Positions 52,172 through 61,500 of a DNA stretch of 64,000 nt are shown here, piece after piece; positions within the stretch are counted from its first letter, which is position 1, and every line of letters starts with the position of its first letter. The stretch comes from Acidobacteriota bacterium (lineage in GTDB: Bacteria > Acidobacteriota > Terriglobia > Acidiferrales > UBA7541). Below the pieces are notes generated by a model. It was given only the letters and a program-made list of their open reading frames with translations, ran no database searches and was not told the DNA's origin. A program made the translations under genes and the position numbers. The DNA is taken from contig QHYK01000115.1 in the NCBI GenBank assembly GCA_003224085.1, positions 1 through 64,000 of the forward strand, in the 5' to 3' direction.

Positions 52172-53647
52172 TCAAAAGTCGAAGTCGAATCCGAAAAACA
52201 AGGTTTGACTCCAAACCCCAGGGCACCTCGTAGCTGAACATAGTGCCGTAAGCGGCGCGAGCGGAGAGAGGCCCACGCCATTGCCGCTCAATGGAATAGC
52301 CCCGGCCGTCTTCACCAGCGAAAATTCGTTGTGCCAAGCCAGCCCCGCGCGGCTGAACATGATGGGATACCATCGGTAGCCTGCCGTATAGGCATCGATG
52401 TCCCCTTGATTGGCTGGCATCGTCGGAGTCGGGAAAGCCTGACGCGACATGCGGAGGATCTCGTAGCGACCTGTTAGGACCAGTTGCGGGCTATAGTAAT
52501 AGTGCGTTTCGATGAACCCGCCGTTCCAAGTTGGGGCTTTAGCGCCAGCCGGAAGGGTTACGGGAGGGGAACAAGGCGCAGTTAACCCACAGCCTATTCC
52601 TAGGAATACGCTGTCGTATCCATGCAGGAAAAATGGCAGGAACTCCCATTTCCCCTGGAGGGTGTAAAGATCTCCAGCGAACCCCACACGATAAAATGAC
52701 TTATTCCCTATCCCGGTCCCCGGTATGGGCGCGGTCGTGAAGGTCTGCGAGAACGTTGGTCTTCGGCCAACGTACGCGTATCCGCCGAGCCTCTGGAGCC
52801 CCAGTCGGCCAACCTGAAAAGCTTGGCTGAAAGTGACGTACCCGTCGTAGGTTCGGTTCGAGGGCAGGCCAACGTTACCGCTGTTGCTGCTCAGCACCGA
52901 CACCGAATAGCGCGTGTAGCTGTTTATGGAATGTCCCATCAATTCAAGGCCAATCTGATTGTCTCCGAGCCCGAAGTCGTTCGCATCTCCCACGGGCGCG
53001 AAGTGATAGGTCTGGTACAAACCCCCGTTTGCGGATAGGAATAGGAATCGCTTTTCGGAAACCAGGTTGTCGAGCTCGAACTTCCCGAACTTTACATTCA
53101 GCCACCGGCTTTTGAGCAAATTGTCAAAGCGCACGAATGCGTTTTCGAAGTGGAAGGCCCCTGTCGAGTCCGAGGAAGGAAGCAGGGAAAAGGAAATATT
53201 CTTGTACAGTGTCCCGGCCGTCCAGAGATCGAAGCCAGAGAGGTCAAAACCGTGTTGCTCCACGACGGAGCCGTTTGGCGGCGCGCCGTCGACAGGCTGA
53301 TGATTCGTGCGCTCGCGGTGCCAATTCGGCGTCATGCGCAATGTCATTGGCCAATACGTCGGGTTCTGCCAAATGGGGGAGTCGCGATCGTTCATGAGCT
53401 GGTATCCGTTGTCGCGGAAGACTTGGCCAAAGTTGTTCAATTCGGGCCACGCTGTGTGGCACGCCGAACATGGCAGTCCGTACTTTCTGGCAAACGCAGG
53501 GATCGCGCGGAAATTGCCGCCAGGGAGAGGCTTGGCAGAGGCGGAACGACTATCCGCAAGGATCATGGCAAAGAGAAAAAACCCTAACAACGATAACGCC
53601 AACCACGAGATGCTCTTCTTCGCCGAATGTCTTGCCCGTTCGCCCAT
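52172..53647 (-). CDS. Cyc2-like fused cytochrome c-outer-membrane porin
   Basis: The product from ATG 53647 (perfect AGGAGG upstream) is 491 residues. It has a signal peptide (about 14-38), then a single haem site C60-S-A-C63-H64 inside FARKYGLPCSACHTAWPELN, and from about residue 90 a long beta-barrel with alternating aromatic strands and a terminal Phe (FFGFDFDF). One haem ahead of a porin in one chain is the plan of Cyc2, the outer-membrane Fe(II) oxidase. The haem-site neighbourhood (P-x-FARK...CxxCHTAxPxL...FG) fits that family. It is first in the operon that ends with the cox genes. Confidence 0.8.
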   Translation of the reverse strand: MGERARHSAKKSISWLALSLLGFFLFAMILADSRSASAKPLPGGNFRAIPAFARKYGLPCSACHTAWPELNNFGQVFRDNGYQLMNDRDSPIWQNPTYWPMTLRMTPNWHRERTNHQPVDGAPPNGSVVEQHGFDLSGFDLWTAGTLYKNISFSLLPSSDSTGAFHFENAFVRFDNLLKSRWLNVKFGKFELDNLVSEKRFLFLSANGGLYQTYHFAPVGDANDFGLGDNQIGLELMGHSINSYTRYSVSVLSSNSGNVGLPSNRTYDGYVTFSQAFQVGRLGLQRLGGYAYVGRRPTFSQTFTTAPIPGTGIGNKSFYRVGFAGDLYTLQGKWEFLPFFLHGYDSVFLGIGCGLTAPCSPPVTLPAGAKAPTWNGGFIETHYYYSPQLVLTGRYEILRMSRQAFPTPTMPANQGDIDAYTAGYRWYPIMFSRAGLAWHNEFSLVKTAGAIPLSGNGVGLSPLAPLTALCSATRCPGVWSQTLFFGFDFDF

Positions 53648-54304
53648 ATCGCCTCCTGAGTATTGGCCACCTATCACCTTCCTACTGGAAGATCTGGGGA
53701 CTACCTGTACACGGAAGGAGGACATACCCTCCAACCGACGGCCCCGTGGTGGATAGACAACCCCGGGGAAATTTTTGATGAAAACAACAAACCACGTCCC
53801 TAGAGAACCCGCTGCGTCTCTTGGTCACGAAAGTGACGAGCTGTTTCCGGACCGAGGGGCGAATCTACCCCGGGAAAAAAAGCAATGTCAAGTAATTTTG
53901 TCGCCCTTTGTCACTTTTTTCACTTTTTGTCTTGAAGATCTTCGTGAGCTTGGAATTCTACAAATTCTACGATTGCGCGACTACCTAAATCCGGCGAGAA
54001 GTTCGCCGTTTTCTACGAAAATCGAGCTTTTCTCTCACAATTTTTTCAGCAGTCGATGATTTTTGACAAAATTGGCTTTAGCCTTCCAGCAGTTTACTCG
54101 ATGCACCTGCCACACGATAATCATACGGTAATCAGGGGCGAATTAACTAACCCTTCCACCCCTTCCCCAGCCGCATTGCTCGCGCGGTCGATTGTGAGCA
54201 ATTCGTTGCCCAACTTCCTAAAAACTTTTTGAGGGTTGACATTCCTGCGCCCCACGCGGTAGGAAAAGACTTCGACCCAATCGTTCCTTTGAGCAGAGGT
54301 AAGT
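53648..54304. other. Divergent intergenic region
   Basis: This lies between the respiratory operon and the SH3-like genes and contains A+T-rich stretches (53870-54110). It must hold the promoter of the operon reading left, but I could not fix it. No gene recognised. Confidence 0.45.
54236..54265 (+). promoter_or_regulatory. Possible promoter of the SH3-like gene pair
   Basis: TTGACA at 54236-54241 and TAGGAA at 54260-54265 are 18 bp apart, about 40 nt before ATG 54305. The -10 is weak. Confidence 0.4.
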
Positions 54305-55222
54305 ATGCGTGGCACACCGCGAGGGGCCAAGCGGGACTACTGGCCGGTTCGGCGCAAATCACTGCCGATATCGGTGGGCTTCGGATTGAGCAGCGTGATG
54401 CTCTCGGCGTTTTTACTGATACCGCGACTCTACGCCTCGAAGGACCAGGACACACCCAATCCAGGTTTCGTGACCGAATTCGCTGCTCCGCTTGATGACG
54501 TCCTCGAGGCCTTACAGGAAGTGCTTCAGGATGGAACGATCCATGGGACACTCATGTTTGAAAAAGAACTGACGCTTACCGGTGCGATTGCTGTAGAGTC
54601 AACTCCACTCTTCGCACCGTGGAAGGGCCCCGGCAAGGTCTACTATAAGATTCGCAACGATGCCCTAGCTCCCCGGCATTTCCTGCGGAGCGCAGACCAA
54701 GGGACGATCGCAGTTCGTTATGTGGTCACGAGTGTTAGCCCAGAACGGACGCGCTTGCGCATTGACGCGATTTTTGTTGAAACGGCCCAACGCGCAGCGC
54801 ACCCGTCCGATGGCACTGTCGAATCCAGCGAATACAAGGCTATTCAGGATCATCTTCAGGCGATGCAACATGCCGAACAGGAAGCGGCCGACGCCCAGCG
54901 GCGCCGCGAGAGTGCGGACCTTGCCAGACAAACCTTCATCCGCCAGCGCGAAGATGAGGCAGCTCTTCTAGCCTCGGCAAAGTCTTCCGCACAAGATCTC
55001 GAGCAGCGCATCGATTCTTTACGGCACGAGGTACAGAGACGGATTAGAGCACCCGGTGCCGCTTTGAAAGCGGCACCATTTCGCTCAGCAGCCACCCTGA
55101 GCAATCTCGCCTCCCAGACCGAGGTTGTTATCCTGATCGTGACTCCCCACTGGTACGGTGTAGAAACTCCCAGCGGTCAGCACGGATGGCTTCCTCTAGA
55201 CCAATTGGAACCCCTGCCGTGA
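54305..55222 (+). CDS. Exported SH3-like-domain protein
   Basis: The 305-residue product has an N-terminal membrane or signal segment (about 22-42), a conserved alpha/beta domain (FAAPLDDVLEALQEVLQDG; LTGAIAVESTPLFAPWKGPG), a long coiled coil with many Glu/Arg/Ala (about 180-250), and a C-terminal SH3-like strand set (TEVVILIVTPHWYGVETPSG, then HGWLPLDQLEPL). GAGG precedes the ATG. Bacterial SH3 domains bind envelope structures. The next gene encodes a related protein and overlaps its stop as GTGA. Confidence 0.65.
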   Translation: MRGTPRGAKRDYWPVRRKSLPISVGFGLSSVMLSAFLLIPRLYASKDQDTPNPGFVTEFAAPLDDVLEALQEVLQDGTIHGTLMFEKELTLTGAIAVESTPLFAPWKGPGKVYYKIRNDALAPRHFLRSADQGTIAVRYVVTSVSPERTRLRIDAIFVETAQRAAHPSDGTVESSEYKAIQDHLQAMQHAEQEAADAQRRRESADLARQTFIRQREDEAALLASAKSSAQDLEQRIDSLRHEVQRRIRAPGAALKAAPFRSAATLSNLASQTEVVILIVTPHWYGVETPSGQHGWLPLDQLEPLP

Positions 55223-56517
55223 GAAAACATACAGGCGCCAGATGCAAGTTGCGATTTCTTCTGTGGTGTATGTTTTTCACCTTGGGCATTTCATCTCCGT
55301 TGCCGGTAATTGCCCAAGCCGTCCCTTACGCACGAACCTATGCCAAATCGAATGAGGAAGTGGACAGAGCCTTGAAAGAAATGCAAGCCTACACTGGCCA
55401 AAGACTGCCGGTTCTTGACGGCTTCGTGGCCAGTGCAGATCACCCCCTTGATCGCTATCAGCGCGCCTACTACCAGTTCTCGATCGACCTTCTGCCGGCA
55501 GGGCCCGGCAGCGCCGTTGTTCGCGTCACCGCAAAAATCACGGCGTGGTATACCGACCGTGAGCCGTGGAAGTCAGGCTATCAGGTTCTTCCCTCGAACG
55601 GCCGGCTAGAGTTAGACCTTCTTGACAGACTCAGCGACAAGCTCGGCGGCAAGCCTGCTGCTTCTGCATCAAGTCCGGATGTGGAAGCTCCAAAACCGAA
55701 GTTGAACCTCTCTGGCTTGGCGAGCAGTCCTCTCACGCCAAGCAAAATTCCCGTCCCGGCTCCGACCGTCTTCGCAAGGACGGCGCCGGGCGGATCAGAA
55801 GGTGAAGAACTAACTGCGCTTCGAGCGCAGCGCGAGGCCGAAGAGAAGCGCATGCGACAGCTCAACGAAGAGCTCCAGAACCTCGAGGAGATCCAGCGCA
55901 GCCAAGCGCATCCTGCGAATCTTGTTGTGGTGAAGAAAGCCGGCACGCCTGTGCTGGCGCGACCCGCGGCGGACTCCCGCGTTCTCTTCCTGGCTGCGGT
56001 TGATGACGAATTCGAGTCTCTTGAGACCAATGGGGAATGGATTCACGTGCAGATTTCCGGTCCGTTGCGTGGATATATTCGCCGAAGCAATGTGGATTTG
56101 CCCGAGGATGTCGCCTCGCGGTTAAAATCGCCAGACGGGACCACCGCCAATGTGAAGCCGGAGGTCTTCCGAGTAGAGCGCGAGGAAGCCAGGATCTTCC
56201 CTGGCAAATGGGAGCCGCTGGCTGGGAAGTCCGTAAAGATATATACCGTCCGGTCGATTTCACAAGACTTGAAAACCGATGCTGCTGCGAAGCGCAATTT
56301 CGCGTTTTCCCTGTTCCAGAAATTCTCAGAAGACTCAAGCGGCGGGGCAGCGCCGGGAGTCGAGGGAGTTGTGGTCACTTTTGATTCCGCCGACGGTGGC
56401 ATCGTAGGGGCCACGCTCGCAACCCTTAAACAGATGATGGCCGGCTCGCTCTCCCGAGACAATTTCTGGAAACTCTGTTATTTGGATCCCCCTGACGCCT
56501 TTCAGCCATCGCCTTAG
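55219..56517 (+). CDS. Exported SH3-like-domain protein with coiled coil
   Basis: The product from GTG 55219 is about 432 residues with a signal peptide (CMFFTLGISSPLPVIAQA), a domain similar to that of the upstream gene, a Pro/Ser linker, a short coiled coil (about 205-235), a bacterial SH3 domain (VVKKAGTPVLARPAADSR, then GEWIHVQISGPLRGYIRRSN), and a C-terminal domain of unknown type. The GTGA overlap with the upstream stop favours this start over ATG 55186. It is probably periplasmic or attached to the envelope. Confidence 0.7.
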   Translation: MRKHTGARCKLRFLLWCMFFTLGISSPLPVIAQAVPYARTYAKSNEEVDRALKEMQAYTGQRLPVLDGFVASADHPLDRYQRAYYQFSIDLLPAGPGSAVVRVTAKITAWYTDREPWKSGYQVLPSNGRLELDLLDRLSDKLGGKPAASASSPDVEAPKPKLNLSGLASSPLTPSKIPVPAPTVFARTAPGGSEGEELTALRAQREAEEKRMRQLNEELQNLEEIQRSQAHPANLVVVKKAGTPVLARPAADSRVLFLAAVDDEFESLETNGEWIHVQISGPLRGYIRRSNVDLPEDVASRLKSPDGTTANVKPEVFRVEREEARIFPGKWEPLAGKSVKIYTVRSISQDLKTDAAAKRNFAFSLFQKFSEDSSGGAAPGVEGVVVTFDSADGGIVGATLATLKQMMAGSLSRDNFWKLCYLDPPDAFQPSP

Positions 56518-56757
56518 CCGCATTAACTCAGACATGCCTCACCTCCTGCGATCATGCAGACCGCAACACAAACGATCGCCGCAGCCCATGCACAGAACAG
56601 TGACTCATTTTCATCCGCGCCCGTAGCGACCGTATGCAAGCGCCGTCCGCCAGGAATCGCTCATCAAAGATCGGGAATCCACCTGACACCCCGCGGCCAC
56701 AAGTTTTTATCATTGCGTAAAAGCGGCTTTACGCCGCTAGGAGCGCGGTCAATTCCG

Positions 56758-57481
56758 TCAGGGTGTGGCGCGAAAGACGAAGTTGACGTTTTGGGTTTCG
56801 TCGCCGCCTAGGGTGACTTCCTGCCTCTGTGTGCCGTAAACCTCATGCCATGTCGTGACGGCGTACCTGCCGGGGGGAACGTCCGGAAGCCGGAAAGTGC
56901 CATCCTTCCTGGCCTGGTCACCGCGACGTGGCTGGTCTTCTAGAACAACGAAATAGGCGTTCATCCAGGCGTGAATGTTGCACTTCACATGAATGAATTC
57001 TTCGTCTTTATAGGATTACTATGGGAATAGGAAAGGGGAGAGTCCCGGGCAGCTGGATGCGGTTCCATTCGCGGTTGATTTTGGCGAGTGGGTGGATATT
57101 GTGATTAGAGGGGCCGCTATTGGTGATGCTCACATCCTGCCCCACGCGAAGTGGGAGGACGCTGGGAGTGCAGTGACAGTTGCGTTGGTCAAAGGGGGCT
57201 GGCGTGGCCGGAGGCGGAGCAGGGATGGAATCGCCTGCAGAATATAAACCACAACATTCTGGAGTGTGTTACCGGGACCGGTAACCACATCTTCGGTCGC
57301 GAGCCCGCCTGGATTCAATTTTGCACACTCCGGCTGTTTGGACGTATCGATAGATCTTAGGTTTCGCGGGCGTTCCTGTATAAGTGACTTTTCCTGTGAT
57401 GGCTCTGGAGTTTGAGCCTGGAGAGAGAGCCGCCAAACTCAAAAAAAGCAAAGCTGCGAAGCCTATGGCTGCCAAACGCAT
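56758..57481 (-). pseudogene. Broken paralogue of the cupredoxin-like gene
   Basis: Pieces in different frames reproduce the protein at 50479. From 57481 there is a signal peptide (LAAIGFAALLFLSLAALSPG) and ITGKVTYTGTPAKPKIYRYV; near 57310 the frame shifts to NPGGLATEDVVTGPGNTLQN; near 56990 a third piece gives VKCNIHAWMNAYFVVLE and the regulatory-like C-terminus (GTFRLPDVPPGRYAVTTWHE). At least two frameshifts have destroyed it. The copper-ligand motif CNIHAWM is still recognisable. It is about 4.5 kb from its intact relative and on the same strand. Confidence 0.75.
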
Positions 57482-58229
57482 TCCGCTTCATCCTCCCATC
57501 TGAGGAGTCAAATGACTAGGACCTGCTTGGGTGTCGCGCCCCATAGCTACGAAGGAGAATCCCGGCGATTCCGCTTCTTTGTCTCAAGAACCCTCTCTGG
57601 CCAAATACTACGGTCACGAGACGTTGGGCTTGAGAGATTTGCATGCTTGTAACTAAGGAATTGATAAATGGCTTAGTTAGAGTTCTAGGCTTAGTGGTCG
57701 AAGTCGGGCGGTGAAAGAGGTTAATTGGCGGGGGTAGCGCTTGGCTTGTAAATTCCTTGTAAATTCGCTCTCCAACGGCAGTCTCTTTGCTAAAACGCAT
57801 AGATGCTTCCGTTTCGGCACCCCTACACTGCCTGTCGTGGTTGTTCGTTGTCTTTCGGCGCAACAATCGTCGCCTCACTTCCCGCTGGGGATGTGAACCT
57901 CGAAGTGACGAACGTGACAGGACATCGGAAGATTCGCAGTTGTTAGAAAGTGATCCCGGGTGTAGTCGCGCTACGCCCCGGAAGCTAGGCGCGCTTTGCG
58001 GAGAGCGTTTACGCCAGCCCCTCTCCTTCGAGGGATGGCACGTAGCCTTCTGCGCGCCATTGAGCCCGACGAGGAGAGCTGCAAGTGACCATAACTCCCA
58101 ATCCTCTTCAGTTGCCAGCCTTGCTACCTGGCCCTGGCATCTCCTTGCAAGATTCCCAAGGAATCAAAGGCCCATTCGCGAGCTTCGCAAGCGATGGGAA
58201 GAGCCCCGCAGACCTGCCACGGAGGTTCT
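57482..58229. other. Intergenic region, no gene recognised
   Basis: Overlapping open frames exist but none has a plausible start region or a family-like product. Confidence 0.4.
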
Positions 58230-58544
58230 ATGACTACTAAATCGAAAAGATTATCAGTGTATTTCGCCTGTATTGTCATGCCCCTGGGAGTTGTCACCAC
58301 TGTGGGACTGGCAGGCCGCGCAAAGCGGCCGAGTCCTGTGGACGGAGTCAAAGTAGACCTGGACGCGGACGCCGCCTACCGCGATGGCCTTTTCGTGGGC
58401 AAGCTCGACGGTCAGCAAGGAAGAGCAATGCAGCCGACCGTTGGTCGCTGGAATTCCAACGAGGATCGTGCTTCCTTCCGCGCCGGCTACGAAAAGGGCT
58501 ATAGAGAAGGCTTGGCTTCAAGAAATGCCGGGCACCGGCGCTAA
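58230..58544 (+). CDS. Hypothetical exported small protein
   Basis: The 104-residue product has an N-terminal membrane or signal segment (LSVYFACIVMPLGVVTTVGLAG) followed by an acidic and Gly-rich region (DADAAYRDGLFVGKLDGQQG; FRAGYEKGYREGLASR) reminiscent of short Gly-Tyr repeat proteins. GGAGG lies 5 nt before ATG 58230. Function unknown. Confidence 0.6.
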   Translation: MTTKSKRLSVYFACIVMPLGVVTTVGLAGRAKRPSPVDGVKVDLDADAAYRDGLFVGKLDGQQGRAMQPTVGRWNSNEDRASFRAGYEKGYREGLASRNAGHRR

Positions 58545-58791
58545 CTTCAACTAAGAAACGGAGAAAGCTTTGCGGCCTGAAAAGAAGGCACGTGCGATCC
58601 GCTGCAGCCAGTCATGGAGCGGAGCAACGTAAGTAATTATAACCATGTCTCGAATCCTGCCCTTCATTAGCTTACGCTATTTTTTTGCACGAGCTCCCCG
58701 CCGAAAGAATTCCCTCGCTCTTGCGAGCCTCCTCTTGTAAAGAGGGTGCCAACCGCAATGGAAAGCTGCTTCGTCTCTTATCATCCTTGCG

Positions 58792-59175
58792 TTGGTGCTC
58801 GGGGTCGGGCTGGCCAGCAACTTGGTTCTGCGCCACATCGTTCAGACCGCGCCTCTGTGGGTTGCAGTGGTCCTTGGCTTTCGTCGCTCGCACGCGGCTC
58901 CGTGGGTGGCGCTCCCCTTTTTTCTGTTTTGGCTCCTGCTAATGGCCTTGATATGGGCATACCTGCTGGGCATTTCAACGTTCTTTAGCGGACATTTTTC
59001 GCCCGTTGAAATTGCTATGACCTTTATCGTCGGCGCGGCTTCGATGGTCGGAATTGGCTGTTTTGTGGCTTTCAAGACCGATCTTTCGTGGGGTGCCAGG
59101 ATAGGCCTGTTCGACTCAGCTTTCTGCCTGCAATCGCGCATCGCTGAGGGGCGGGGCCGGACCAGGAGTCTCCGA
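58792..59175 (+). CDS. Membrane protein, ends uncertain
   Basis: The frame encodes about four membrane segments (LGVGLASNLVLRHIV, APLWVAVVLGF, WVALPFFLFWLLLMALIWAYLLG, AMTFIVGAASMVGIGCFVAF), so it is likely a real small membrane protein. No ATG or ribosome binding site is found at the start, and the frame reads on through the next gene's start, so both ends may be damaged by small shifts. Confidence 0.4.
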
Positions 59176-59424
59176 ATGAAAGGACGTCGGCCATTGCTGC
59201 TTCTCTCTATTCTCGTGTGCTTTTCAACCTCATGCGAAACCGGAACCTTCGACCCATGGCTCTCCCCAACACAGATGGAGGTCGAAGGAGAATGCGACGT
59301 GTTTACCGGAAGGATTGTCGCCGACGATTGGGCTGGCCGACCAATTACGACAAAACACGGCGTTCGCTACCGAGCTTCAACGATTCTCCTCCGCTTTGCT
59401 CGGCAGTTATCCGGTATGATCTGA
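59176..59424 (+). CDS. Small lipoprotein-like protein
   Basis: AGGAG lies 8 nt before ATG 59176. The 82-residue product begins MKGRRPLLLLSILVCFSTSC, a signal peptide with a Cys where a lipid would be attached (the lipobox is not ideal). The rest is polar with no recognised family. It is in the same frame as the membrane protein just before it. Confidence 0.45.
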   Translation: MKGRRPLLLLSILVCFSTSCETGTFDPWLSPTQMEVEGECDVFTGRIVADDWAGRPITTKHGVRYRASTILLRFARQLSGMI

Positions 59425-59429
59425 TTTCG

Positions 59430-60267
59430 ATGCCGGAATACACTTTATCATCGATCTTGCCGTTCGTGCGGTCGGGGCTGCGCCGGGTCAGACCAGGCTT
59501 TACGCTCACCGAATACGCCAACGCAACCTGGACAGAGTTGGAAAAATCAGGTGCACCAGTGCGGCGATTGCGCCCGTATGCAGAAAATAATCCTGACAAT
59601 CCCGAGGGTCGTTATTGTGGGCGAACTCTGAGGATTTGAGACACTCCGCGGTTGAAGCGTGGCTATATCTTCAACGTCGCGGTTTCGCGCTTCGAGCTTC
59701 TAGAACTTTCCCCTCTACCCTGGATGATTTGCGCCTGGAATTGACTAAGCGTGGCAGAGAGTGGGTTGATGGGCAGGAACCTATTCCAGAGTTGCCTGCC
59801 GAATATCTCGCCGCATTGCAGAGGATGGTTCCGAATCTGGATGAAGTTGTTCGGGAGTACGTGGTGGAGGGACTCGGCTCGTTCGAGCACGACAGATTTC
59901 GGGCGGCAGCGGTCATGATCGGCGCGGCCTCTGAGAAGGCGCTGTACATGCTGGCAGAGAAGATGCTCGACGCCATTTCCACGGCCAGGTGGAAGGCAAA
60001 TTTCAATACCGCGCTCAAGAGGCGCGATCTCGCAGAGTTATTCGAGCAAATGAAGAATGTGTTACGCAACGCGAACAACTTGCCAGGCCGTCCCTTTGAA
60101 ATATGTTGATTAAGGCGGTCCAAGTTCAGCGGAATAACGCTGTACACCCCATGAACGAGAAGATTTCAGACGACACTGTTCGGCTTTCTTATCTCGCTTT
60201 TCCATACGCGCTGCAAAAGATCGAGCAACTTCGCGACTGGTTTTCAAAAAACCCGAACATGCTATAA
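59430..60267 (+). pseudogene. Hypothetical gene with two frameshifts
   Basis: Three successive frames give continuous protein-like text. ATG 59430 opens FVRSGLRRVRPGFTLTEYAN; a shift near 59620 leads to SAVEAWLYLQRRGFALRASR and YMLAEKMLDAISTARWKANF; a second shift near 60100 leads to KAVQVQRNNAVHPMNEKISD and YALQKIEQLRDWFSKN, ending at TAA 60265-60267. The last part resembles HEPN/DUF4145-like helical domains. With the shifts the gene cannot give a full product; an assembly error is possible for either one. Confidence 0.6.
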
Positions 60268-60347
60268 AAAACAGAGCGGGCAATGGAAGTCACGGGGAGC
60301 ACGGGGATGTTGTAACCGCGTTTACCAGACTTGAGATATATGATTGA

Positions 60348-60770
60348 GTGGGTAGAAGCGAAGTGACGCTCCGCAAAGGCAAGTCGATAGCGGGCATTGT
60401 CCTCATCGGGCTTGGCGTCATTGCTCTGCTATTCCTTGGGATGCGGAGAGAGAGTGTCCGAGTAAGTCAGCGAGAGCGTGAAGCTATTCTCCGAACGGAC
60501 CTGCGGACTATACGGGACGCGATCGATAACTACACCTTGGACAAACAAGAGCGTCCAAAATCTCTTCAGGACCTTGTGGATGCCGGCTATCTTCCGACTA
60601 TTCCGGTCGATCCGACCACAGGAAAAATGGATTGGGTGCCGGACTTCGAAGGTCCTGTTCTCGGGGACCCCGTTGTGAGCCCCGACCTGAAAGCGCGGCG
60701 TGGTCGTTACGACGTACATCCAAACTCTAGTAGGGTTGCCACGGGAGGTAGCCAGCACGATACGTGGTAG
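60348..60770 (+). CDS. Type II secretion pseudopilin-like (GspG C-terminal domain) protein
   Basis: The 140-residue product starts with GTG, has one N-terminal membrane helix (SIAGIVLIGLGVIALLFLGM), and then the GspG-like core: LRTIRDAIDNYTLDKQERPK, LQDLVDAGYLPTIPVDPTTG, and RYDVHPNSSRVA. The prepilin cleavage motif (G followed by FTLIE-like) is missing, so it is either anchored or no longer a pilin. No secretion genes adjoin it. Confidence 0.7.
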   Translation: MGRSEVTLRKGKSIAGIVLIGLGVIALLFLGMRRESVRVSQREREAILRTDLRTIRDAIDNYTLDKQERPKSLQDLVDAGYLPTIPVDPTTGKMDWVPDFEGPVLGDPVVSPDLKARRGRYDVHPNSSRVATGGSQHDTW

Positions 60771-60945
60771 GCTGTGGTCCGCAAACGTTCCATTTAGCGG
60801 CTTTCAGCGCATTGTTACATTGTTACATTACATTGTGACATTCTGATGCTTTATTGGACCGCCTCGGCTTCACCTTCTTGAATATCGCTGATTTCAAAGA
60901 GGTTCGCGCCGGATGACATTTTCGGTAAGGACAGGGGGATGAGCG

Positions 60946-61484
60946 ATGATTTTAGTGGTCAGGAGCTCTTTCTTCCATCTGGTTATGATCGCCCTGGGAT
61001 TTTTGCTGATTGTTCCCACAGCATCAAGCCAAGAATACCGCGCCTCCATTTCCCGGAGGTAACCATCACCAATTCCGACACGAAGGTTTCCACAAGCACC
61101 CTCACGGATGAGTCCGGCGACTATACGGTGCTTTATCTTACGCCGGGCCCGTACCAAGTCTCGGTCGAAATGCTGGGATTCAAGAAGCTGGAGCGTTCCG
61201 GCATCGAACTCCGGATCGGCGATCGCCTGACGTTGGATTTGCAACTCCAGCTCGGAGGCGTCCAGCAGGAAGTCCGCGTAACGGCTGGGACACCTCTTCT
61301 CCAAACCGCGGAAGCTTCCGCCGGTCAGATCATTGACGAGCGCCTTTCCAGCAAAACCATGGAATCCCGCAAAGTCCCCGGTCTTTTCTTTATTGGCGAA
61401 GTCGTGGATGTCACGGGCCATCTCGGCGGCTTCAACTTGCAGTGGGCTTGGGCCTCCGGCGCCGCGGCCGGCCGCAGCGTGTGA
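60946..61484 (+). pseudogene. Chimera: TonB-receptor N-terminal piece joined to BaiN/HI0933-like flavoprotein C-terminus
   Basis: ATG 60946 opens a signal peptide (FFHLVMIALGFLLIVPTASSQ) and then runs out of frame near 61060. The other frame carries a carboxypeptidase-regulatory domain (TDESGDYTVLYLTPGPYQVSV) and LGGVQQEVRVTAGTPLLQTA, typical of the start of acidobacterial TonB receptors. Near 61350 it changes without a stop to ESRKVPGLFFIGEVVDVTG and HLGGFNLQWAWASG, the C-terminal end of BaiN-type flavoproteins. Two unrelated genes have been joined by deletion, and the receptor itself is lost. Confidence 0.75.
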
Positions 61485-61500
61485 ATCGAGTACGAATCCT

